A DNA stretch of 64,000 nt from Actinoplanes xinjiangensis (GTDB lineage: Bacteria; Actinomycetota; Actinomycetes; Mycobacteriales; Micromonosporaceae), in the NCBI RefSeq assembly GCF_003148685.1, contig NZ_QGGR01000013.1, forward strand, positions 1 through 64,000, read 5' to 3'. A program made the position numbers and the translations under genes. The notes below the pieces were generated by a model that saw nothing but the letters and a program-made list of their open reading frames with translations, did no database searches and was not told the origin of the DNA. Positions 25,627 through 31,986 of this stretch are shown in pieces (position 1 is the stretch's first letter; each line of letters starts with the position of its first letter).

Positions 25627-25667
25627 ATGTTCTGTCAAACAGAACATTTGCTTTGCAGAACTTCTGC
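25627..25667. promoter_or_regulatory. Two MarR-type operators
   Basis: In the 86-nt divergent gap, a perfect inverted repeat at 25627-25647 has 9-base arms (ATGTTCTGT and ACAGAACAT) around CAA. A second at 25655-25667 has 6-base arms (GCAGAA and TTCTGC) around one C. Both share the CAGAA half-site, which suggests binding by the adjacent MarR protein to control both genes. Confidence 0.7.
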
Positions 25668-25689
25668 TGAGCTGAGCTAGGGTGGCCGT

Positions 25690-26193
25690 GTGACGACGCC
25701 CCTCGAAGGTGATCTCGGCTGGATGCTGGGAGTGGTGTTCCGTGCCTACGCCAAGGCCGCCGACCACGCCCTCGGTGACCTGCCCGGCGGCCCGCGCGGC
25801 TATCAGGTGCTCTCCGCGGCGGTCGGCGAACCGCCCCGCAACCAGGGCGCGATCGGCGCCGAGCTGGGCATCGACCGGACCATCCTGACCTACCTGATCG
25901 ACGACCTGGAGCGGGCCGGGCTGGTCGCCCGGCACCCCGACCCGGCCGACCGCCGGAGCCGTCTCGTCATCGCGACCGCCAAGGGCCACGAGACCTGGCA
26001 GTCTCACCGCGACGCGCTCCAGCACGTCGAGGCGCACGTGCTCAGCGCGCTCGCACCCGCCGACGCCGCGTCGTTCCGGGGCCTGCTCCAGTCGATCGCC
26101 TGCAGCGCGCAGGCCCGCGACCCGCTGACCGACCTCTGCGAGGCCGTCGCGCAGGTGCGACCGGAGGCGCAGCGCCGCCCCCGGAAGAGATGA
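25690..26193 (+). CDS. MarR family transcriptional regulator
   Basis: A 167-residue MarR protein starting with GTG 25690. The winged-helix region NQGAIGAELGIDRTILTYLIDDLERAGLVARHPDPADRRS in pattern occupies about residues 55-100, with the DPADRRSR wing typical of the family. Flanking helices form the dimer interface. It lies divergent from the LLM-hemerythrin gene and should repress that gene and itself at the palindromes between them. The inducing ligand is unknown; phenolic or oxidative signals are common for MarR proteins. Confidence 0.9.
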   Translation: MTTPLEGDLGWMLGVVFRAYAKAADHALGDLPGGPRGYQVLSAAVGEPPRNQGAIGAELGIDRTILTYLIDDLERAGLVARHPDPADRRSRLVIATAKGHETWQSHRDALQHVEAHVLSALAPADAASFRGLLQSIACSAQARDPLTDLCEAVAQVRPEAQRRPRKR

Positions 26194-26199
26194 CGGCGC

Positions 26200-27486
26200 T
26201 CAGCACTCGATGACGTTGACGGCCAGGCCGCCGCGGGACGTCTCCTTGTACTTGATCTTCATGTCGGCGCCGGTCTCCTTCATGGTCTTGATGACCTTGT
26301 CGAGGGAGACGTGGTGGCGGCCGTCGCCACGCAGCGCCATCCGCGCGGCGGTGACGGCCTTGACGGCGCCCATGCCGTTGCGTTCGATGCAGGGGATCTG
26401 CACCAGGCCGCCGACCGGGTCGCAGGTGAGGCCGAGGTTGTGTTCCATGCCGATCTCGGCGGCGTTCTCCACCTGCTCCGGGGTGCCGCCGAGCACCTCG
26501 GCGAGCCCGGCCGCGGCCATCGCGCACGCCGAGCCGACCTCACCCTGACAGCCGACCTCCGCCCCGGAGATCGACGCGTTCTCCTTGAACAGGTGCCCGA
26601 TCGCTCCCGCCGCCAGCAGGAACCGCACCACGCCTTCGGCGTCGGCGCCGGGCACGAAGTCCAGGTAGTAGCGCAGCACGGCCGGAATGATCCCGGCGGC
26701 GCCGTTGGTCGGGGCGGTCACCACCCGGCCGCCTGCCGCGTTCTGCTCGTTGACCGCCATGGCGTAGACGGTCAGCCACTCCATCGGGTCACCGTCGGCG
26801 GTCAGCTTGCGGGCGGTCAGCGCCGCCCGGCGACGGACCTTCAGACCCCCGGGGAGTACGCCCTCCGCCTCCAGCCCCTCGTCGATGCATGCGTTCATGA
26901 CCCGCCAGATGCCGAGCAGCCCGGTCCGCACCTCGGCGACCGGCCGGCGAGCGGACTCGTTGAGCAGCATCAGCCGCGAGATCGACAGCCCCGTGGTCCG
27001 GGTCAGTTCCAGCAGGTCGGCACCGGAGGAGAACGGGTGAGGCACGGGCGTGTGCTCCGGGCGTACCGCCGAAGAGCCGTCAGCGACCACGAACCCGCCG
27101 CCGACCGAGAAGTAGGTCCTGGTCAGCAGCTCGGCGCCGTCGGCGGCGAGTGCGGTGAAGCGCATGCCGTTGGGGTGCCCGGGCAGCGCGCGGCGCCGGT
27201 GCAGGACCAGGTCGACGTCGAAGCCGGTGGCGTCCGGGGACGGTTCGAGGGTGGTGTCGACCGTCTCCGGATCCTCGCCCTGGAGGCCGAGCAGCACCGC
27301 CCGCGGCGTGCCGTGGCCGTGCCCGGTCGCGCCGAGGGAGCCGAACAGTTCGGCCCGCACGGTCGCCACCTGGTCGATTCCGGTCAGGTGGGCGGTGAAG
27401 AGCCGGGCCGCACGCATCGGGCCGACCGTGTGCGAGCTGGACGGGCCGATGCCGATGGAGAACAGGTCGAAGACGGAGACGGTCAC
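26200..27486 (-). CDS. sdaA: L-serine ammonia-lyase, single-chain iron-sulfur type
   Basis: A 428-residue L-serine dehydratase converting serine to pyruvate and ammonia. It starts with the family block VFDLFSIGIGPSSSHTVGPM; the alpha-domain region NASISGAEVGCQGEVGSACAM and the later Cys in GLTCDPVGGLVQIPC provide ligands of the oxygen-labile 4Fe-4S cluster. The C-terminal Cys ends the protein (NVIEC) as in other SdaA proteins, where it can occupy the active site. It lies three bases after gcvT on the same strand, so it is controlled by the glycine riboswitch upstream of gcvT. Excess glycine, via serine, would thus be drained to pyruvate. Confidence 0.94.
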   Translation of the reverse strand: MTVSVFDLFSIGIGPSSSHTVGPMRAARLFTAHLTGIDQVATVRAELFGSLGATGHGHGTPRAVLLGLQGEDPETVDTTLEPSPDATGFDVDLVLHRRRALPGHPNGMRFTALAADGAELLTRTYFSVGGGFVVADGSSAVRPEHTPVPHPFSSGADLLELTRTTGLSISRLMLLNESARRPVAEVRTGLLGIWRVMNACIDEGLEAEGVLPGGLKVRRRAALTARKLTADGDPMEWLTVYAMAVNEQNAAGGRVVTAPTNGAAGIIPAVLRYYLDFVPGADAEGVVRFLLAAGAIGHLFKENASISGAEVGCQGEVGSACAMAAAGLAEVLGGTPEQVENAAEIGMEHNLGLTCDPVGGLVQIPCIERNGMGAVKAVTAARMALRGDGRHHVSLDKVIKTMKETGADMKIKYKETSRGGLAVNVIEC

Positions 27487-27489
27487 GGC

Positions 27490-28542
27490 TCAGCCCTGCC
27501 TGCGGTAGAACGGCAGCGCGACGACCTCGGCCTCTTCGCGGCTGCCGCGGATGTCGACGAGGACGCGGGTGCCGGGTTCGATGCGGTCGGCCGGCAGGTA
27601 CGCCATGGCGATCGGATGGCCCAGCGTGGGGGAGGGCACGCCGCTGGTCACCTCGCCGATGCGGTCGCCGGTGTCCGGGTCGAGGACCGCGTGACCGGCG
27701 CGGGGGGAGCGCCGGCCCTTGGTCACCAGGCCGGCGAGCAGGCGGTCCGGGCGGGCGGTACGGAGGGCGGCGGCGCCGACGAAGTCCGGCTTGTCCAGGG
27801 CGACGACCCGGCCCAGACCGGCGTGGAACGGGGTGGTGCGCAGGGTCAGCTCGTGGCCGTACAGCGGCATCCCGGCCTCCAGCCGCAGCGTGTCCCGGCA
27901 GGCCAGCCCGCACGCGACGGCCCCGTTGCCGGACGCCCAGGCCCAGATCGCCTCGGCGTCGGCGTTCGCGCAGTAGATCTCGAAGCCGTCCTCGCCGGTG
28001 TAGCCGGTACGGGCCAGCAGCACGTCGTGCCCGGCCAGCCGCTCCGGGCGGATGCCGTAGTAGCGCAGATCCGGGTGCGCGCCGACCACTGAGACGGCCT
28101 GGGGACCCTGCACGGCGATCAGTGACCGGTCCAGATCAGTGATCGCGACGGTGTAGCCGCCGGAGTGCTCGCCGAGCATCGCCCGTACCACCGCGGCGTT
28201 GGCGGCGTTGGCCACCACCAGGAAGCGGTCCTCGGCCAGCCGGTAGACGACCAGGTCGTCGAGGACACCGCCGGTCGTGTGGCACAGCATGGTGTATTTC
28301 GCGCGGCCCACCGCGACCGTCGACAGCCGGCCCACCAGTGCGTGGTCCAGGAACGCGGCGGCATCCTGGCCGGTCACCTCGATCTGGCCCATGTGACCGA
28401 GATCGAACAGGCCGGCGCCGGTCCGGACGGTGTGGTGCTCGGCGATGTCACTGCCGTAGCGCAGCGGCATCGACCAGCCGGCGAAACCGGTCATGGTGGC
28501 GCCGAGACGCTGGTGGACGTGGTGCAGGGCGGTGTGGCGCAA
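27490..28542 (-). CDS. gcvT: Glycine cleavage system T protein
   Basis: A 350-residue aminomethyltransferase that takes the aminomethyl group from the H protein and gives methylene-tetrahydrofolate and ammonia. The start is TTG 28542, six bases after GAGGAG; the open frame runs further upstream through the riboswitch but that part is not coding. Family blocks include GATMTGFAGWSMPLRYGSDIAEH in pattern, the catalytic region GHMGQIEVTG with its Asp nearby, and RTGYTGEDGFEIYC. gcvH and gcvP are not in this window. The sdaA gene follows directly. Confidence 0.95.
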   Translation of the reverse strand: MRHTALHHVHQRLGATMTGFAGWSMPLRYGSDIAEHHTVRTGAGLFDLGHMGQIEVTGQDAAAFLDHALVGRLSTVAVGRAKYTMLCHTTGGVLDDLVVYRLAEDRFLVVANAANAAVVRAMLGEHSGGYTVAITDLDRSLIAVQGPQAVSVVGAHPDLRYYGIRPERLAGHDVLLARTGYTGEDGFEIYCANADAEAIWAWASGNGAVACGLACRDTLRLEAGMPLYGHELTLRTTPFHAGLGRVVALDKPDFVGAAALRTARPDRLLAGLVTKGRRSPRAGHAVLDPDTGDRIGEVTSGVPSPTLGHPIAMAYLPADRIEPGTRVLVDIRGSREEAEVVALPFYRRQG

Positions 28543-28570
28543 CGGAGGCTCCTCGTCGGGTTGGGCCTCC

Positions 28571-28752
28571 CTCGCTCTGTCATCTCTGCCTGAGAGGTTC
28601 ACCGCCGGAGGGCGGCTTGCACCGTGGGCGCAGCCCTCCGAGAAGAGCTGACTTTCCAGAGTCGCCTGACCGTCGCGGTACTGGGGCCTGAGAGATTCTG
28701 AGGGAGAAGTTGCTCCTTCGGCGCCTCGCTGAACTGCGAGGACTCTCCCGCG
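28571..28752 (-). promoter_or_regulatory. Tandem glycine riboswitch (gcvT leader)
   Basis: On the minus strand two aptamers are visible in series. Each ends in the hallmark CTCTCAGG element (near 28690-28683 and 28602-28595), preceded by GCGCCGAAGGAGCAA in the first and a related CACGGTGCAAGCCG in the second. The second is closed by the CTCTGG and CAGAG pairing. It lies 28 nt before gcvT. Glycine binding to this class usually turns expression on, here of gcvT and sdaA. Confidence 0.88.
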
Positions 28753-28779
28753 GCGGGGTTGCGGCGAAGTATCGAGTTG

Positions 28780-28793
28780 TGGTCGGCCGACCA
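28780..28793. promoter_or_regulatory. 14-bp palindrome upstream of the glycine riboswitch
   Basis: TGGTCGGCCGACCA is a perfect palindrome about 28 nt upstream of the riboswitch, inside the probable gcvT promoter region. It may be an operator adding a second layer of control. The protein that binds is unknown. Confidence 0.4.
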
Positions 28794-28847
28794 TACCCCA
28801 AGGTGCGCCGTTCGCGGCGGGCCGGCAAGGACAGCCCGGCAGTGCGT

Positions 28848-29699
28848 TCAACCGGCGAAGGTCTCCCGGCCCACCACCCGCAGCAGTTCGAGGTGGCCGG
28901 CGGTAGGGCTGCCGGGCGGTGCGGTGAGCAGCACCAGCCGTTGATCCTCGGCCGGGGTCAGCAGCGTCTCGCAGTCGAGTTCGAGCAGCCCGACCGTCGG
29001 GTGCTGCACCAGCAGACGGCTCTCCCGTGGGACCGCCACCTCGTGCCGGTCCCACAGGCCGGCGAACTCGCCACTGCCGGCCCGCATCCGTCGCACCAGC
29101 GATATCGCCACCGGATCGTTGCCGCGCCGGGCGACCGCGGCCCGCAGGTCGGCGACGTACACCCGGCTCAGGTAGTCGTGCTCCCCGGCCGGGTGTGCCA
29201 GCCGGATCCTTGGGTCGTTGAACCACCGCCACACGATGTTGTGGTCCTGGTCGTGGTCGTGCCGCATCGGCGGGCAGATGTCGCCGAACAGGGTCTCGGC
29301 CAGCGCGTTCTGCGCCAGCAGGTCCCCGAGGTCGCTGAGGACCTGGGCCGGGACCCCGGTCACCTGATCGAGCAGATACAGCAGACCCGGCCGTACGTGG
29401 GTGCCGGCCAGGCGCCCGGCCGGCGGCCGATGACCGGCCAGCAGGTACAGGTGGTCCCGTTCGTCGTCGCTGAGCCGCAGTGCCTGCCCGAGCGACCGCA
29501 GCACCTGCGGTGACGGTTGCGGGCTGCGCGCCTGTTCCAGGCGCATCAGATAATCGGCCGACATGCCGGCGAGGATCGCCACCTCTTCACGGCGCAACCC
29601 GGGGGTACGCCGCCGCGGTCCCGCCGCCAGCCCGACCTCCTGCGGCCGCAACCGTTCCCGGCACCGGCGGATGAAGTCGGCCAGCTCACGTCGATCCAT
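28848..29699 (-). CDS. MmyB-type helix-turn-helix regulator
   Basis: A 283-residue regulator with an XRE helix-turn-helix at the N-terminus (ELADFIRRCRERL, PGLRREEVAILAGMS, YLMRLEQAR) and the MmyB ligand domain behind it (PAQVLSDLGDLLAQNALAETLFGD, RLAHPAGEHDYLSRVYVADLRA). These regulators are widespread in actinomycetes and usually repress a divergent oxidoreductase gene, exactly the context here (quinone oxidoreductase at 29830). ATG 29699 is used; ATG 29708 is possible. The MmyB domain may bind a fatty-acid-like ligand. Confidence 0.88.
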   Translation of the reverse strand: MDRRELADFIRRCRERLRPQEVGLAAGPRRRTPGLRREEVAILAGMSADYLMRLEQARSPQPSPQVLRSLGQALRLSDDERDHLYLLAGHRPPAGRLAGTHVRPGLLYLLDQVTGVPAQVLSDLGDLLAQNALAETLFGDICPPMRHDHDQDHNIVWRWFNDPRIRLAHPAGEHDYLSRVYVADLRAAVARRGNDPVAISLVRRMRAGSGEFAGLWDRHEVAVPRESRLLVQHPTVGLLELDCETLLTPAEDQRLVLLTAPPGSPTAGHLELLRVVGRETFAG

Positions 29700-29829
29700 G
29701 CCTGTCATGCTCGCGCATCCGCCGGATCGCAGCCACGGATCGCCGGTCCTAGGCAGACAGGTCCGCTCCACAACCGTTCGCCGCCGCCGCAACCTGGTGC
29801 CACAGCGATCCACGAGAGAGGTGGCAGTC

Positions 29830-30735
29830 ATGGAGGCGATCGTCTTCGACCGGTTCGGTGGGCCCGAGGTGCTGCGGGTGGCCGAGGTCGACGTGCCGCA
29901 GCCGGGTCCCGGCCAGATCCGGCTGCGGGTGGTGTCGGCCGGTGTCAACCCGGTCGACCACAAGATCCGTAACGGGTGGCTGGCGCAGGTGTTCACCACC
30001 ACGTTCCCGGCGACACCCGGCTGGGAGGCGGCCGGCGTCGTCGACGAGGTCGGTGCGGGGGTGACCGGCCTGGCGGCCGGTGACGAGGTGTTCGGGTTCA
30101 CCGACACCGGGTCGTACGCCGGGTTCGCGCTGGCCACCGTCGTCGCCCGGAAGCCGGCCGGGCTGGGCTGGGACGAGGCCGCGGCGCTGCCGGTGGCCGG
30201 CGAGACCGCCCAGCGGATCCTGGACCTGCTGGCGGTCGAGAAGGGCGAGACGGTTCTGCTGCACGGGGCGGCCGGTGGTGTGGGCGGGGTGGCGGTCCAG
30301 TTGGCGGTGGCCCGCGGTGCGACCGTGATCGGTACCGCGTCACCGGCCAATCACGACTATCTGCGCTCGCTCGGCGCGATCCCGGTGGCGTACGGCGACG
30401 GTCTCGCCGACCGGGTCCGTGCCGCCGCGCCGCAGGGTGTCGACGCCGTCTTCGACGCGGCCGGCCAGGGTGCGCTGGAGGCGTCGGTGCAGGTACGGGG
30501 CGGTACGGACCGGATCATCACGATCGCCGACGCGGTGGGCGCCCAGCGCTGGGGCGTTCCGTTCTCGGCCGACGGCGAACGCGGCGCGGAGGCCCTGGCG
30601 GCACTGGCCGATCTGGCCGTGACCGGCGGGTTGCGGGTCGAGGTGGCCGGGACGTTCGCGCTCGCCGAGGCGGGGAAGGCGCAGGACCGCAGCGCCACCG
30701 GCCACGTCCGCGGCAAGCTGATCCTGCATCCCTGA
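29830..30735 (+). CDS. NADP-dependent quinone-oxidoreductase-like protein
   Basis: A 301-residue medium-chain dehydrogenase/reductase of the zinc-independent quinone oxidoreductase class. The N-terminal GroES-like fold has FDRFGGPEVLRVAEV and AGVNPVDHKIRNG; the nucleotide-binding loop is VLLHGAAGGVGGVAVQLAVARGA at about 140-162. Zinc-ligand Cys and His of true alcohol dehydrogenases are absent. It probably reduces quinones or enals with NADPH. Start ATG 29830 follows AGAGGTGG. Divergent from the MmyB regulator, which probably controls it. Confidence 0.88.
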   Translation: MEAIVFDRFGGPEVLRVAEVDVPQPGPGQIRLRVVSAGVNPVDHKIRNGWLAQVFTTTFPATPGWEAAGVVDEVGAGVTGLAAGDEVFGFTDTGSYAGFALATVVARKPAGLGWDEAAALPVAGETAQRILDLLAVEKGETVLLHGAAGGVGGVAVQLAVARGATVIGTASPANHDYLRSLGAIPVAYGDGLADRVRAAAPQGVDAVFDAAGQGALEASVQVRGGTDRIITIADAVGAQRWGVPFSADGERGAEALAALADLAVTGGLRVEVAGTFALAEAGKAQDRSATGHVRGKLILHP

Positions 30736-30756
30736 CATCTTGACCGATCGGGTGTC

Positions 30757-30784
30757 ATCGATGTAAACGTTTCAAAACATCGAT
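30757..30784. promoter_or_regulatory. Nested LacI-type operator
   Basis: A central AAACGTTT palindrome (30765-30772), the CG-centred pattern of LacI-family repressors, sits inside an outer inverted repeat with perfect 8-base arms ATCGATGT and ACATCGAT. It ends 12 nt before the acetylesterase start, so binding would block that gene. Confidence 0.65.
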
Positions 30785-30796
30785 GGGAGTGCGGCG

Positions 30797-31837
30797 ATGA
30801 GAAGAACACGAGTGCTGGCGCTGGCCACCGCCGCGGTGGTGGCGGTGCCGGGCCCGGCTCTGGCCGGCGATCGCCGTGACCTCCCCGGGGAGTGCACCGG
30901 GACCGCGCCGGTGGTCTGCCACTACGACGTGGCCCCCGGTGGGTACGACGTCTCCGTCCTCCTCGGCAGCCCGGACACCGCCGGCAGCACCGCGGTCCAG
31001 GCCGAGGCCCGCCGGATGATGCTCGCCGAGACCGTCACCGGGGCGGGCCGGTTCGCCCGCCGGGACTTCAGCGTCGACGTGCGGGAGCCGGAGGGCGAGC
31101 CGACCCTGCCCGGCGCCGGCACGCCGGGGCTGACCCTCACCTTCACCGGCACGGCCCCGCAGGTGCGCCGGGTGACCGTCCGTCCCGCGCCGCGCCGGGT
31201 CCCGCAGTTGTTCCTCGCTGCTGACTCGACCGTCTGCGATCAGGCCGTCGTGCCGTACACCGGCTGGGGCCAGGCCGTTCCGCAGCACCTGCGGCGCGGG
31301 GTGACGGTGGTCAACTACGCCGACTCGGGGGAGGGTACGGCGTCGTTCCTGGCCGATCCGCGACTGTGGGCGACGATGCTGCCGCGGGTCGGGCGCGGTG
31401 ACGTGGTGGTGCTCCAGTTCGGGCACAACGACAAGGCGACGACCGCCGGGGACTACCGGGCCAACCTGACCCGGATGGTCGGCGAGCTGCGGGCCGTGCA
31501 CGCGCGGCCGGTGCTGGTCAGTCCGCCGGTGCGGCGCCTGTTCGACACGACCGGGCGGCTGACCGCGGTCGCGCGGCATGTCAACGGTCTCGGCGTGGAC
31601 CTGCCCATGGAGATGGAGGCGGTCGCGACCGAACTGGACGTGCCCTACGTCGACCTGACCGGCGACAGTGCCGCGCTGGTCGAGGGTCTCGGTGCCGAGG
31701 CGTCGAAGCCGATCTTCCTGTACGACGAGAAGCGGGACAACACGCACTTCTCCGAGTACGGCGCGGACCGGATCGGCCGGCTCGTCCTGTCCCGGCTGCG
31801 GCAGTCGCGCCTGCTCCCGCCGTACGTCTGGCGGTGA
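30797..31837 (+). CDS. Secreted SGNH hydrolase, rhamnogalacturonan acetylesterase-like
   Basis: A 346-residue exported esterase. Residues 1-23 are a signal peptide ending ALA-G. Residues 30-130 form an N-terminal beta domain, and the catalytic SGNH domain follows: ADSTV with the nucleophile S144, G178 in ADSGEGT, N211 in FGHND, and D314/H317 in DNTHF. This order matches rhamnogalacturonan acetylesterases (carbohydrate esterase family 12), which deacetylate pectin. GGGAG lies seven bases before ATG 30797. The neighbouring galactosidase fusion and LacI-type operators point to a plant-polysaccharide locus. Confidence 0.87.
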   Translation: MRRTRVLALATAAVVAVPGPALAGDRRDLPGECTGTAPVVCHYDVAPGGYDVSVLLGSPDTAGSTAVQAEARRMMLAETVTGAGRFARRDFSVDVREPEGEPTLPGAGTPGLTLTFTGTAPQVRRVTVRPAPRRVPQLFLAADSTVCDQAVVPYTGWGQAVPQHLRRGVTVVNYADSGEGTASFLADPRLWATMLPRVGRGDVVVLQFGHNDKATTAGDYRANLTRMVGELRAVHARPVLVSPPVRRLFDTTGRLTAVARHVNGLGVDLPMEMEAVATELDVPYVDLTGDSAALVEGLGAEASKPIFLYDEKRDNTHFSEYGADRIGRLVLSRLRQSRLLPPYVWR

Positions 31838-31842
31838 AGGAT

Positions 31843-31899
31843 CCGGCTGGTTCCCACCGCTGTCTCGCCCCGGCTGAGACAGCGGTGGGAACCAGCCGG
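31843..31899. repeat. Single 57-nt palindromic repeat (locus B)
   Basis: One unit with perfect 24-base arms (beginning CCGGCTGGTTCCCACCGC) and a 9-base loop, starting 5 nt after the acetylesterase stop codon. It is the most symmetric of the nine copies in the window. At this position it could act as a terminator or protect the mRNA 3' end. Confidence 0.95.
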
Positions 31900-31942
31900 T
31901 GACCCGACGGATCGCGGGACCGGTGCGCCTTCCGTCAGCCGG

Positions 31943-31974
31943 GAAAGCGCTTGCCCCGGTAAATACGTTTCAGA
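31943..31974. promoter_or_regulatory. LacI-type operator region before esterase-galactosidase gene
   Basis: GAAAGCGCTTGC holds the palindrome AAGCGCTT at 31945-31952, followed by GTAAATACGTTTCAGAA. The latter matches the operator before the acetylesterase (GTAAACGTTTCAAAA) apart from a two-base insertion. Both genes are therefore probably under the same LacI-family repressor. Confidence 0.5.
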
Positions 31975-31986
31975 AGGATGAGGATC

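Noticed and set aside
26311..28092. 593-codon plus-strand open frame
   Set aside because: Antisense to sdaA and gcvT, both of which are firmly identified.
28543..29232. Upstream extension of gcvT
   Set aside because: Runs through the glycine riboswitch and the neighbouring regulator gene; TTG 28542 has the ribosome binding site and family start.
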